Part shown: positions 17,514-27,942 of the stretch, in pieces
Position numbering within the stretch: position 1 is the stretch's first letter
How the letters are laid out: each line of letters opens with the position of its first letter
The notes under the pieces: generated by a model
What the model saw: the letters and a program-made list of their open reading frames with translations, nothing else
What the model was told of the DNA's origin: nothing
Databases searched by the model: none
Source: Flavobacteriaceae bacterium NBU2977
GTDB taxonomy: Bacteria > Bacteroidota > Bacteroidia > Flavobacteriales > Flavobacteriaceae
Assembly (NCBI GenBank): GCA_019931105.1
Contig: JAIOUW010000006.1
Coordinates: 62,001 to 126,000, forward strand
Direction of reading: 5' to 3'
Length of the DNA stretch: 64,000 bases
Program-made: the position numbers and the translations under genes

Positions 17514-20500
17514 CTAACGGTAAAGCGTGAAATGGCCAACATAGCGTTGTTCGCTCTTATCATTGGCGTTGACAACGTACCAGTAATCACCGGTCGGCAG
17601 CGGCTCATCATTACCTTCATAGGTGCCGTTCCATTTTTTGACATTGTCCAACCTATAGACCATCCTCCCATAACGGTCATAGATCTTGACTTCTATATCT
17701 GGGAAAAATTCCCTGTTTTCAGGGTACCACAGGTCGTTTTCCCCATCACCGTTCGGCGAAAAGAAATTTGGTATTTCAAGCATTCCGGTAAACTCGAACG
17801 GAATCGTGACTACCGCCACACAGCCATTGGCATCGACAACCTGTACGGTTACATTCCCACTTTCATTCGTGGTATAAACCGTTTCGCTACCGGTAGATTC
17901 TCCTTGGAAGAAATACTCGTAACCACCGTAACCTCCCTCAGCTAGGGCGGTAACTTCATTCGGACCGGTTTTCTCTGCCGTCAAGGTCAATGGATCGTAA
18001 CTTTCTATGGTAAACGTTACCGAATTGGTACATCCATTAAGATGATAGATATAAACCGTATGGTCGCCTGCGGGCAAATCACCCCAAGTATATTGGGCAT
18101 CGGCCATTGCCGTAACGGCATCCGTAGGGTCTATGGGATCCAAGGCAAAAAGAAGGTCCGGTAAAAGACTTGTGTCCAACATTTCAATGGTTACCGTACT
18201 ATTTGGAAAAATTCCATCGCAGCCATACTGAATCAATGGCTCGGCGGCAAGATCAACACCTATTGCTATCGGGAAATCGACAAAGGTTTCACAACCATTG
18301 GCATCACGTACAAATACGATATAGCTATTTCCCCCGACCAAATCTGGAAAGAACAGATTATCGTTGCGTACGAAAACCTCGCTTCCGTCAGAACCTGGAC
18401 CGACTATTTTGGTCTCGTAATATTGTACCGAAGTCGTGCCATCGATGAAAGGCGTACCCCCGGTTACGGTCAATTGCGCCGTACCATCCTCAAAACCTAA
18501 ACATGTCTCAGGTGTTGTTTGAATATCGGTAATTTGAAGCTCAGTCGGTGTACCCACATAAATATCAAAGGTCTGCGGACAACCTTGGGCATCTTGGGCC
18601 AATACCGTATAGGTTCTATTACCTTCAAGATCGGTAAAAGTATACGTCTCAGGGTTATCGGGATCCGTAAAAAATTCACTCAGATTCGGTTCAATCGCAA
18701 ATTTTACCAAACCTGCCCCTGGGGTCGTTACATTCATGGTAATGGTACCATCAACATTTGTCGGACATGTTACCGGTGTGGAAGCGTAGGACAAGGCTAC
18801 AGGTTCTGGAGCATCGATAACGAAAGGTCCCTGTACTACCCCACAATTTTGTCGGCTGATAACCGAAATCCAATACGATCCTTCTTCCAAGTTTTCGAAG
18901 GTTCCGAAATCTTGCATTGGCAAACCATTGTAGGTGGGAAGAGATTCCGCCACAAAAGCATCATTTCCCGGATCAGTATCATAAATACGGAATTCATAAA
19001 TGCCAGTACCGCCATTGGCAACGGCCTCGATCCTTCCGTCTACCTCATAGGCACAGGAAATGTCGAAGGTCGGCGAAGCGGGATCCAAAGACAACGGATC
19101 CGCGTCGGTAATGGTTATGCCGTTGGTGCTACGTGCCAAGCAAGAACTCAAAGACCCAACTTTTCGAACGTCGTAGCGATATGATGACCCTATAGTTCCT
19201 GGAATTCCGGTGATAACAGGATTTCCGTCCATAGGATCTATTTCATTAATGGGCAACCATGGACCACCCGAACCATAAACACTGTACTCATAAGTGCCTC
19301 CTTGCGGGTTGTTCACCTTAATCTTCATAGTCGCAATATTGCCGCAGGCAGGAACCGAAGTCTGAATTAATTTGGGACTTATCGGTGGCGGTGGAATAAC
19401 TTCGACCGGAGCGGTAAACATTTGACAGTTCAGGGTCGAAACCACTTCGATAGCATACCATCCTCCCGAAATTACACCAGTTCCTGCGTTACCGACAAAA
19501 TCAGGATTGCTTTGCAGACCTGTACTCGAAATTATATTGGCCGGATTGGTTGGGTCGAGGTTGTTCGGGTCAAGTTTAACCAAACGATACTGATAACCGG
19601 CACCTGTAACACCTCCGATCGCCCCGGGTGTGGTCGTACCGGGTTCGACCGCCACGATAATGGCATCGTTTCCTGTCGGACATTCCAACTCGCGAGTGAT
19701 AATTGCGTCGGCTTGAATAGGGGGAGTGGCATCAAGAAAGCGCTCCATTGTATTGGTACATCCTTCAATATCCCGAACCGTAACACGGTAATTACCGCTG
19801 GCCAAATCTGTAAACCTGTCATTGTTTCCATTGGTAATGAAATCTCCATAAACCGGATGAGGGCTAAATCCGCTTGCTGTCGGGTTTTCATATTCCAACA
19901 TAAACTCATACGGTGAACTACCCCAACCACCAATGGCAGTCACGGTCAACTCTCCCAAATCATCACTACACCCTGGAGGAGCAATAATGGTAAAAGTATC
20001 TATCTGTAATTGCTCGTTCGGAGTTCGAATGGTCGCAACGTTACTAAAGACGTTACATGCAACGACCGTTTTACCGACTTCGCGAATGACTACACGGAAG
20101 TTACCCCCTGGAAGACCTGCGATTATGGCGGGGTTTCCATCGGCTACCATATCTATGGTTCCATTTGAATTTCCGGCAACAGGAGTTCCAAAAGCACCTC
20201 CGGAAAAACCGGGGTCACTCGCGTCATAGACCCAATATTCATAAGCACCCGTCGGGTCAAAATTGGCAACATTTATAGTAAGGGCGCCATCGGTATCGCC
20301 AAAACAACCCACAGGTTCAGCTTCGCTTATACTAACGGTCGGCACCACCGGCTCAATCACCGTATAGGGTTCGATCGGATAGGTACAACCTCCTACGTCA
20401 TTGATCTGCAGTCTATATTCCCCTGAAACATGTGGTAAATCGAACTCGATAAAAGTTGGTCCATTGACCGTTTGACTCGAAACCGTTGCAACCGACGAAC

Positions 20501-23500
20501 CTTGATCTTCTACAATAAAGTTTGTACTGCCTGTTACCTCGATACGGATTCGTTCGGGATTTTCACAGTCCATTGCAGAAACCTGCGTAATGGTTGCAGT
20601 AACATTGTTAGGAGCCAAAACGGTAACCGAATCGCTGAACTCACAACCATTGGAGTCAATGGCATATATTGTAATCGTTTGGTCCGAGCCATTGTCCACG
20701 ATCAAGAAATCGGGACTGGACTGATAACTGTCGGTAGGGTTGATCTTATAACCATACGGTGCACCGTTACCAATATTGGGGTTTACGATAACCGCACTAA
20801 CGGTAGTCGTACTAAATTGATTAGAATTCGGGTTACACGTCAAAGTACCGGCCACCGCATCGATTTCGAAGGTCGGTGGTTCAACAATGGTCACTTCTTC
20901 TCGGTCAAAACAATTTCTGTCGGTCACCACCTCAACGACATAAGTACCCGGGGCCAGATTAAGGAATGAACCTGAAATATTCGTAGCGATACGACCCGTT
21001 ACATCAAGTGTCGGGGGCATTGCACCCAAAGTGCTCGAGTAAAGGTTATATTCTTGGATGCCATCAATATCGCTTCCAGACTGTAGCGAAGCCGAAATAC
21101 TACCATCACCCGCTGCAAAACAACTTATGTCGGTTTCACCGGTATCGTCTATGACAGGCTGCGTCGGTGTTTCCCTAAAAATATCATCTATCAGGAAAGT
21201 ACAATTACTCACACCGTTTGTCACCTGATTATCGGTAACAACAACCTGATAATCCCCTGGAGGGATATTGGTAAAATCGACCGTAGCACCCTGATTCGGA
21301 AGATTTATGGAAATAGGATTCCCCAAAAAGTCATTTCCGGAAAGTACATAGGAGAAATCACCGCTACCACCATTGGCATTAATAGTAACCACGCCATCGG
21401 AATTTTCACAATTGGGTTCGGTGCTGAAATCCCCAGAGGCAGATAAAACTTGATATACTTCGGCAACATCATCCACATCGCAACCGTTCGCGTCGATTAC
21501 ATATACCGGATAACTACCAACACTCCCTACGTTAAATACGGCCTGGGTCGGTACACCCGGCGTATATGGTGGTGTCTGTGTCACCCCATTTAAAGTGAAA
21601 GAAGGCGTATCGATAGTGCCTGGCATTTCTACCGTAATCGTAAAACCTCCCACTGGCGGGGTAACATCACATTGGTTGTTTACACTTATTGACGGTGCCG
21701 GTAGGTCAGGATCTAATTGAATGACCGTAGCCGAAATTCTATAGGCACAGTCATTGAAATCTTTTACCCAAATGTCATAATCGATCCCTATCAAAGAGCC
21801 GGGCAGCGCAACCGTCGAGGCGTCGGTAAAGTCATCCGACGGATCCGCCGGTGTCAAAGTACCATCATCATCGACTGGAGTACCAGCTGGCACAAAGGCA
21901 TATAAATAAGGACTACCGGTAGGATATGGTGTACCCCCACTACCCCTAACCGTCAACTGCCCTAATTCATTACAATTCGCATTTTGGTTGTCAATTATGT
22001 CAACTCGGGGCGTAATGAGAATCGCCTCGGTCTCCGCGCCATCAGAACAATCGGTAGCGGTGTCCATGACCGATATACCATAATGTCCGGCCGGAACAGG
22101 AATGGTCGTATTTGTAACGGTGGTCCCTGTTACGTTATGTACTATCGCACCTGTATCAAAATTCGTTATTATAATATCATAGGGGCCGGTACCTGAGGTA
22201 ATGTCATATTCCAATCCTACATCACCATTATAACAATTGGCGTTATCAATGGTCAAGGTCACATCGGGTCCAGACCCATCAGGTACGGTTATTATCTCGT
22301 TATAGGTACAACCCGTTGCGGTATCCAATACTTCAACATTGTAAGAAACACCGAACTGTACGGCACCTAAACAATGTCTTCTTGGCGGATTCGAAGGTTG
22401 GTCTGCAATATTGTTCCATGGACTTGCGGGATCTTCGTTGACCCTGATCAAAAACGGACCTGTACCATTTACAATATCGACGCAGACTGTAAATCCACCA
22501 GGGGTACATATAGCGGGAACGGTAGAAAAATCAGGAACTATGTCCAATCCCAAACTATTGATTACCAAAGGCTCTATATCGATACATCCCCTAGAATCGA
22601 GAACAATGACCTGATAATTTCCGGGAATCAAAGCCGGATCCGTAATATTTAAGGGCAAATCCCCGGGCGTAACATTATTGAGGGTTACAAACGGATTACC
22701 AAAGTTGTCCTCTACAATAATCGTATAATCTGGCACACCAGGAGATAACATGGGGTTGATAGTCACTCCACCAGACAAATCCCCTGCAGTACAAGTCGCG
22801 TCTATGGGAGTGATGTCCGCATCAACTGCCGGGATTGGATCTGCCGATACCGTTACCGGCACCACAGCGGTAATACAATTTCTTGAATCTTTTACCACAT
22901 ACTCATAATTTCCGGCCGCCAATCCCGAATAAATGGTTTGCGGTGAAAACGAATAGGTAAGCGTCGGATCCGGGGTGTTGGGGTCTGCGACCAAAGTACC
23001 CGCAGGAGCGAATACGACCTCAAAAGGCGGAACCCCCGATGAGACCGTGGGGATAATCTCTACAAAACCGCTATTCGGATCCCCACAGCTGGGCCCCGTA
23101 ATCTGGTGTGTCGCCGCGATATTCGTGGGCTCTACAAATCTAATGGGCTCGGAAATGGTCGTACAACCATTACTATCGGTTACCGAAACCCTATAGCTAC
23201 CATCATTTCCGAAAGGTACGGTATATTGAAAAGTACCTGATGGCAATGGAACGGCATTGTGTCCAGGAACCGGAGTAAAAGGGGCCGGTGGTGTTGCGGA
23301 TTCATATTCAATGGTATAGGATGTGGCGGCCAAATTGGAAATATCACCTCCGGTAACCGTAATTTCCATCTCCCCATCCCCACCGCAGGGAATTTCACTG
23401 TTAACATCCAACGTAACCTGTAGCTGGGGTGGTATGGTTACCGTAGTCAATGACGCCGAACAATTATCACCATCTACAACTTCAATATTATAGTTGCCCG

Positions 23501-26324
23501 GCACAAGGTTGCTAAATGTATAAGTTCCGGCCGGTCCTGCCTGTAGCGGCCCTCCATTAATCCTGAACTGATGGGTAGCCAAAGCCGCCGTACCGGCAAC
23601 CGAATTCACCGTGATTTCAGCATTGTTGGTCGCCGAATAGCAATAATCGACCGTTCCAAGTGAAATGGTAGGTGCTATTTTTTCGGTCAGTGTTATGGCC
23701 GTCGTCTGATAGCTACAGTTTTCGGAGTCGATAATCGTAAGATAGTAGTCCCCAGGTTCTGTAAGACCTCCAAAAACGGTTCCGGTTTTAGGCCCTTGAA
23801 TGGTTCCCGAAGGCCATTCCAGTTGATATTTATAACCTCCAAAGCCGCCACTTCCATTCGCTTGTATTCTTCCGATATTGCCGTTCTGACAGCTCATATC
23901 GGTAACGTTGGCGGTGACGTTCAAAGGAGTAGCGGGTTCGACCACGTCAAAAGATGCCGTGGAAATACAATTAGTATCGTTGTCCGTCACGGCAATTTCA
24001 TAATTTCCCGCGGCAAGCCCTGAAATCGCTATTTCAAAGTTATTGACACCCGAGCCCGATGAATGTGTTGCGGGGGCACCGACCAGAGGTGTAAAGGTTA
24101 TGGTATAATCATAATCGGTCGCAAAACCATCGATCAAGAATGCCCCGGAACCATCGGAAGCCCCTGGACAGACCTTTCTATCTCCTCCCGATTTAACTTG
24201 TGCGCGAATCGTACTAACGCCACCCGTCGTAAAACTAGCAGGATATACACAGCCTTGGTCGTTGGTAATTTCAAACTGATACGAAGTGTCCAAAGCAAGT
24301 CCAGGAAAAATTCCTGTTGCGTTCGGAGGCGGTAAAGCAGTAACCGGATTCGAGGCAACGATCTCAAATTGCGTAACAGGATATCCGCCAGGGGTAATAT
24401 TTACGGTCACCCTACTTGTACCTGTGGCGCAATCGAGTTGATCCTGCACAAAATCAATTGAAGTCGGAGGAACCGGGTCTGGTATTGTTATCGGGGCCAA
24501 ATCTTGTACGCACCCTGCATCATCCCTAACCTGTGGAATATATGTTCCGGGCGCAAGACCCGTAAAGCTGGTGCCCGACTGCCAAACTCCAGTTAACACG
24601 CTGTATTCATAGCCTGATCCTGAGCCACCACTGGTCGGCGTGAAATTAATGGTTCCCCCGGCCGGACATGTATAGTCGTTGGCGTAGCTTGCGCTTCCAT
24701 TAAGCCCTCCCGTTGAAGTGACCGTGACGGGTGGTAATGCCAAAACACAGGAAAACGCTCCTTGAGAATACTGAACTTCTACAATATTGTACGTTCCATC
24801 CGGTACGGGTATCGTTGGTGAAGTCGTAAAAGGATCTCCCGCATTGTTCGTGGCCCGAAATTCAAGATTGAAACCCATTGGGTCAATGATGGTAAAATCA
24901 ACTTTTCCTCCCCCATTGGTACAAGTACCCACTATGGGGCCGGCAATAACATCAGGTGGGTCTAGCTGAGCCACATATTCCGACTTTTCGGCAGTACAAC
25001 CTTGATCATCTGTTATATAGAAGGTATATGTGCCTGGTGAAGTTACCGTATAACTACTTGTTCCAGAGAATGTTCCTCCCGAATTCCCACCGTCGCTGAC
25101 CGTATAGCTGTACGTTCCAGATCCGCCCGAAGGGGTTACGTCGATGTCCACACTTGGAATGGTAGAACACCCGAAACTCATGCCGTTGGTGGTCGTGGTA
25201 ATAGTGATAGGGGACAATCCGGTACCTACCGTTATTGGATTCCCGCCCGTATCATTATATTGGATTGGCGCAGGAATGCCATTGGGGATATCCTCAAAGC
25301 ATTGTGGTGTTTCGACCTTTATCGCATAAGTGCCTTCGCTAACATCGGCAAAAGTAAAAGTGTTGTTTGAAATGGGAGCCGTAAATGCTACCTCGGCACC
25401 AAACTCATCAAGCAAAGTAAACTCGTACGGACCGGGTACCGCGGCGTTGACCGTTGCGGTGATGCTCCCCGTTTCCCCACTACAAACAGGATTCGTAAAT
25501 GTTACATCAATCTGAATATCGATTTGCTCGATCTCAATGGGATTGTAGAGGTACTCACACACTTGACCCGAAATGTTCAATCGGGCCCGTACCACATAAA
25601 TACCGGGGTCAAGATTGTTAAAAATCGAAGAAGATTGATAAGGCCCGAAACCTCCGCCATCTTTTTGAATCTGAAATTGGTAGCTGTTAGGTAGGCCGGT
25701 TATCTCGATTCGACCTGGATTGTTACAGACATAATCCTGTTTGGTATGGGTCTGGGTTATCGTACTTTTAATTACTTCAAAATAATATCTTGTACCACCC
25801 GCTTCCAGATAATATTCGGCTCCCGTAGATGCAGGAACACTTGTGGCCAAAAGATTATAATTGGTTCCGGTATAGATTGCGGTATAATTCGACAAATTGA
25901 GATCGGGACAGGCTAAATTCGTGTCTGGTGTACTGCCAGTAAGTTGGTACAAGGTATATGAAGTATTTCCTGCTACCGTTATTGTTCTGTTGTCAGAATC
26001 GCCACAAAGTATGAAACGTGCTATTGTTCGGCCATCGTTGGCACAAGTAGTCAGGTCGTCATAGTTCTGTATGATTGTGGAAAACATCGGGGCACTAGCG
26101 CCCATTTTTGTATTTAGGCTTTTGTTCGATGCGGTATTATCAGCCTTATCATAAGTACTCGTAGAAGTCGACTTGTCGTTATTTTCGATTTTCCTGTCAA
26201 GCACCTCTGTTATTTCCGCAAGAAAATCGTAAACTCGAATATTCGCTATGGCAGAACTGCAGACTATTGATAAAGCTATCAATAGCACGGCATACAATAG
26301 ATGCCTCGGTTGTTTTGGGAGCAT
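17514..26324 (-). CDS. Giant SprB-like repeat protein with T9SS type B sorting domain
   Basis: The protein has 2936 residues. A signal peptide (about 1-27) and a low-complexity Ser/Thr/Asp/Asn linker (about 50-75) are followed by roughly two dozen SprB-type repeats of about 90-110 residues. The recurring core is GG-S-G-x-Y-x-Y, then F-x-x-L-x-P-G-x-Y-x-V-x-V-x-D-x-x-G-C, with a Cys near each repeat start. The last 89 residues (about 2848-2936) form the gliding motility-associated C-terminal domain with NFFSPNGDGENDLWYP and VKIYDRYGRMVYR. This is the type B signal for secretion through the type IX system and surface display. SprB is the mobile adhesin of flavobacterial gliding, so adhesion is likely, though function cannot be assigned. 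No PorP/SprF-like partner is adjacent. Confidence 0.9.
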   Translation of the reverse strand: MLPKQPRHLLYAVLLIALSIVCSSAIANIRVYDFLAEITEVLDRKIENNDKSTSTSTYDKADNTASNKSLNTKMGASAPMFSTIIQNYDDLTTCANDGRTIARFILCGDSDNRTITVAGNTSYTLYQLTGSTPDTNLACPDLNLSNYTAIYTGTNYNLLATSVPASTGAEYYLEAGGTRYYFEVIKSTITQTHTKQDYVCNNPGRIEITGLPNSYQFQIQKDGGGFGPYQSSSIFNNLDPGIYVVRARLNISGQVCEYLYNPIEIEQIDIQIDVTFTNPVCSGETGSITATVNAAVPGPYEFTLLDEFGAEVAFTAPISNNTFTFADVSEGTYAIKVETPQCFEDIPNGIPAPIQYNDTGGNPITVGTGLSPITITTTTNGMSFGCSTIPSVDIDVTPSGGSGTYSYTVSDGGNSGGTFSGTSSYTVTSPGTYTFYITDDQGCTAEKSEYVAQLDPPDVIAGPIVGTCTNGGGKVDFTIIDPMGFNLEFRATNNAGDPFTTSPTIPVPDGTYNIVEVQYSQGAFSCVLALPPVTVTSTGGLNGSASYANDYTCPAGGTINFTPTSGGSGSGYEYSVLTGVWQSGTSFTGLAPGTYIPQVRDDAGCVQDLAPITIPDPVPPTSIDFVQDQLDCATGTSRVTVNITPGGYPVTQFEIVASNPVTALPPPNATGIFPGLALDTSYQFEITNDQGCVYPASFTTGGVSTIRAQVKSGGDRKVCPGASDGSGAFLIDGFATDYDYTITFTPLVGAPATHSSGSGVNNFEIAISGLAAGNYEIAVTDNDTNCISTASFDVVEPATPLNVTANVTDMSCQNGNIGRIQANGSGGFGGYKYQLEWPSGTIQGPKTGTVFGGLTEPGDYYLTIIDSENCSYQTTAITLTEKIAPTISLGTVDYCYSATNNAEITVNSVAGTAALATHQFRINGGPLQAGPAGTYTFSNLVPGNYNIEVVDGDNCSASLTTVTIPPQLQVTLDVNSEIPCGGDGEMEITVTGGDISNLAATSYTIEYESATPPAPFTPVPGHNAVPLPSGTFQYTVPFGNDGSYRVSVTDSNGCTTISEPIRFVEPTNIAATHQITGPSCGDPNSGFVEIIPTVSSGVPPFEVVFAPAGTLVADPNTPDPTLTYSFSPQTIYSGLAAGNYEYVVKDSRNCITAVVPVTVSADPIPAVDADITPIDATCTAGDLSGGVTINPMLSPGVPDYTIIVEDNFGNPFVTLNNVTPGDLPLNITDPALIPGNYQVIVLDSRGCIDIEPLVINSLGLDIVPDFSTVPAICTPGGFTVCVDIVNGTGPFLIRVNEDPASPWNNIADQPSNPPRRHCLGAVQFGVSYNVEVLDTATGCTYNEIITVPDGSGPDVTLTIDNANCYNGDVGLEYDITSGTGPYDIIITNFDTGAIVHNVTGTTVTNTTIPVPAGHYGISVMDTATDCSDGAETEAILITPRVDIIDNQNANCNELGQLTVRGSGGTPYPTGSPYLYAFVPAGTPVDDDGTLTPADPSDDFTDASTVALPGSLIGIDYDIWVKDFNDCAYRISATVIQLDPDLPAPSISVNNQCDVTPPVGGFTITVEMPGTIDTPSFTLNGVTQTPPYTPGVPTQAVFNVGSVGSYPVYVIDANGCDVDDVAEVYQVLSASGDFSTEPNCENSDGVVTINANGGSGDFSYVLSGNDFLGNPISINLPNQGATVDFTNIPPGDYQVVVTDNQVTNGVSNCTFLIDDIFRETPTQPVIDDTGETDISCFAAGDGSISASLQSGSDIDGIQEYNLYSSTLGAMPPTLDVTGRIATNISGSFLNLAPGTYVVEVVTDRNCFDREEVTIVEPPTFEIDAVAGTLTCNPNSNQFSTTTVSAVIVNPNIGNGAPYGYKINPTDSYQSSPDFLIVDNGSDQTITIYAIDSNGCEFSDSVTVLAPNNVTATITQVSAMDCENPERIRIEVTGSTNFIVEDQGSSVATVSSQTVNGPTFIEFDLPHVSGEYRLQINDVGGCTYPIEPYTVIEPVVPTVSISEAEPVGCFGDTDGALTINVANFDPTGAYEYWVYDASDPGFSGGAFGTPVAGNSNGTIDMVADGNPAIIAGLPGGNFRVVIREVGKTVVACNVFSNVATIRTPNEQLQIDTFTIIAPPGCSDDLGELTVTAIGGWGSSPYEFMLEYENPTASGFSPHPVYGDFITNGNNDRFTDLASGNYRVTVRDIEGCTNTMERFLDATPPIQADAIITRELECPTGNDAIIVAVEPGTTTPGAIGGVTGAGYQYRLVKLDPNNLDPTNPANIISSTGLQSNPDFVGNAGTGVISGGWYAIEVVSTLNCQMFTAPVEVIPPPPISPKLIQTSVPACGNIATMKIKVNNPQGGTYEYSVYGSGGPWLPINEIDPMDGNPVITGIPGTIGSSYRYDVRKVGSLSSCLARSTNGITITDADPLSLDPASPTFDISCAYEVDGRIEAVANGGTGIYEFRIYDTDPGNDAFVAESLPTYNGLPMQDFGTFENLEEGSYWISVISRQNCGVVQGPFVIDAPEPVALSYASTPVTCPTNVDGTITMNVTTPGAGLVKFAIEPNLSEFFTDPDNPETYTFTDLEGNRTYTVLAQDAQGCPQTFDIYVGTPTELQITDIQTTPETCLGFEDGTAQLTVTGGTPFIDGTTSVQYYETKIVGPGSDGSEVFVRNDNLFFPDLVGGNSYIVFVRDANGCETFVDFPIAIGVDLAAEPLIQYGCDGIFPNSTVTIEMLDTSLLPDLLFALDPIDPTDAVTAMADAQYTWGDLPAGDHTVYIYHLNGCTNSVTFTIESYDPLTLTAEKTGPNEVTALAEGGYGGYEYFFQGESTGSETVYTTNESGNVTVQVVDANGCVAVVTIPFEFTGMLEIPNFFSPNGDGENDLWYPENREFFPDIEVKIYDRYGRMVYRLDNVKKWNGTYEGNDEPLPTGDYWYVVNANDKSEQRYVGHFTLYR

Positions 26325-26462
26325 AGGTTAAGTCGAATTTGCAAGAATATGTAGATTTGGGGATCAGTATATTCTTTGGGGTAATAGTTTAACTTATAAT
26401 TTTCTATTTATCTTTAAGCACGTACTTGTTACCTTAATTATATTTACTTCTAACGTCAAATT

Positions 26463-27584
26463 ATGAAAAAAAGTATCATCCTCTTTCTATTATTCGTTGT
26501 AACGCTCAATTTTTCTTGCGGACAGGAATCTGAAAACCAAGTAGATATACCCAAGAATATTCCTTTTTCCGCTGAACTTTTAATCGATGGGCTACAGATT
26601 CCATGGGGTATGGCGTTCTTGCCCGATGGTGCCATTCTAGTAACCGAAAAATCAGGTGAATTGATTCATTTTAAAGATGGTATTCGCAAAAAAATATCGA
26701 ATGTTCCACAAGTATACCAAAGGGGACAGGGTGGATTGCTGGATATCGTGCCGCATCCCGATTATACGAGCAACGGATGGCTCTATATTACCTATGCTTC
26801 GTCAGAAGGTGAAGAAAAAGGCGGGCATACAGCTTTGATGCGTGCTAAATTAAAAGGTAATGAGCTGGTTGACAATGAATTATTGTACAAAGGTTCACCA
26901 AACACTACAAAAGGACAGCATTTTGGGTCGCGTATTGTATTCGGCGATGACGGTTATCTTTATTTTTCCATTGGCGAAAGAGGAGCTCGCGATGAAAATC
27001 CGCAGGATATTACGCGTGATGGCGGTAAAATTTATAGACTCAATGATGATGGAAGCATACCACAAGACAATCCATTTGTCGGAACCGAAGGTGCCAAAAC
27101 CGCTATTTATAGTTATGGACACCGAAATCCGCAAGGTTTGGCCAAACATCCGGAAACAGGAGCAATTTGGGACAATGAACATGGGCCAAGAGGGGGTGAT
27201 GAAATCAACATCATTGAAAAAGGGGCCAACTACGGATGGCCCGTGATTACCTACGGTATCAATTATAGTGGTACGCCCATTACCGACAAAACCGAAATGG
27301 AGGGTATGGAGCAACCGATTCACTATTGGGTGCCCAGCATTGCTCCAAGCGGTATGGCCTTTATAACATCTGACAGGTATGATGGCTACCAAGGGAGTCT
27401 TTTGGTAGGTTCGTTGGCATTTCAATATTTAGAACGCCTGGTACTCGACGGAAACAAAGTGGTCAAACGTGAAAAATTATTGGACAACTTAGGACGGGTT
27501 CGTGATGTACGACAAGGCCCTGACGGATTCATATATGTAGCTATTGAAGGAAAGGGGATTTATAAACTAGTGCCTAAAAACTAG
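26463..27584 (+). CDS. PQQ-dependent sugar dehydrogenase (glucose/sorbosone dehydrogenase fold), lipoprotein
   Basis: The protein has 373 residues. The lipobox ends at Cys19 (TLNFSC), so it is anchored in the periplasm or outer membrane. The six-bladed GSDH propeller has IPWGMAFLPDGAILVTEKSG at its start, RGQGGLLDIVPHPDY, the metal/PQQ-side FGDDGYLYFSIGERG, YGHRNPQGLAKHP and NEHGPRGGDEINI. Such enzymes oxidise aldose sugars and pass electrons to a cytochrome or quinone; the cytochrome c gene at 27983 is a natural partner. The stop codon TAG appears to be formed partly by the inserted element that follows; before insertion it would have been TAA. Confidence 0.9.
   Translation: MKKSIILFLLFVVTLNFSCGQESENQVDIPKNIPFSAELLIDGLQIPWGMAFLPDGAILVTEKSGELIHFKDGIRKKISNVPQVYQRGQGGLLDIVPHPDYTSNGWLYITYASSEGEEKGGHTALMRAKLKGNELVDNELLYKGSPNTTKGQHFGSRIVFGDDGYLYFSIGERGARDENPQDITRDGGKIYRLNDDGSIPQDNPFVGTEGAKTAIYSYGHRNPQGLAKHPETGAIWDNEHGPRGGDEINIIEKGANYGWPVITYGINYSGTPITDKTEMEGMEQPIHYWVPSIAPSGMAFITSDRYDGYQGSLLVGSLAFQYLERLVLDGNKVVKREKLLDNLGRVRDVRQGPDGFIYVAIEGKGIYKLVPKN
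27576..27583 (+). repeat. Left copy of 8-bp direct repeat (putative target-site duplication)
   Basis: AAAAACTA lies in the last codons of the dehydrogenase gene, directly outside the left end of the element. The same eight bases recur at 27970-27977 directly outside the right end. Confidence 0.6.
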
Positions 27585-27585
27585 A

Positions 27586-27613
27586 TGTCCGGTCGAGCGC
27601 AGTCGAGACCTCC
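27586..27613 (+). repeat. Left terminal inverted repeat (28 bp)
   Basis: The arm begins TGTCCGGTCGAGCGC and ends GAGACCTCC. It is the exact reverse complement of 27943-27970. Its core (GGTC...GACC on one strand) is itself an imperfect palindrome. Pairing stops exactly at both ends of the 28 bp. Confidence 0.95.
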
Positions 27614-27624
27614 TATGTAATGGA

Positions 27625-27902
27625 ATGAAATTCTATTACGTTTATATACTCTTATGTTCCGAAGGTCTAACCCATACGGGTTTTACAAATAATCTTTCAA
27701 GACGATATAGTGAACACCAACTAGAACGAGACAAATCCTGTTTTACCTTCAATGAAGACCTGTTAAATTAATTTTCCATCAAGAGTTCAATAATGTGCAT
27801 CAAGCTATTTATTTCTAGAAGAAGATTAAGAAATGGAGTGGGAAGAAAAAATTAGCGCTTGCAAATGGAGAGGTTGATTTGCTTCGAATTTTAGCTGTGT
27901 AG
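27625..27902 (+). pseudogene. GIY-YIG nuclease (UPF0213-like) pseudogene
   Basis: From ATG 27625 the frame reads MKFYYVYILLCSEGLTHTGF and then TNNLSRRYSEHQ, the N-terminal GIY-YIG fold with an ILLCS...THTGFTNNL signature and the RRxxEH motif. It stops at TAA 27769-27771 after 48 residues. The C-terminal half continues in another frame from 27783 (EFNNVHQAIYF, stop, KKIKKWSGKKKLALANGEVD) to a TAG at 27900-27902. The normal gene would have Glu at the internal TAG. It therefore carries a frameshift or small deletion plus a nonsense mutation and is dead. Intact relatives have about 85-100 residues. Confidence 0.85.
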
Positions 27903-27942
27903 AAATTATAGGCATTCTAAAATTAAACCAACTACCGGGGAG

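Noticed and set aside
17511-25515. Many plus-strand open frames (for example 18519-19184, 19422-19916, 20472-20969) opposite the giant repeat protein
   Set aside because: Their translations are low-complexity shadows of the repeats, with no domains or start signals, while the minus-strand frame is one continuous recognisable protein.
17514-26324. Possible CRISPR or tandem DNA repeat
   Set aside because: Repetition is at protein level only, with long diverged units inside one reading frame; there are no identical short repeats with spacers.
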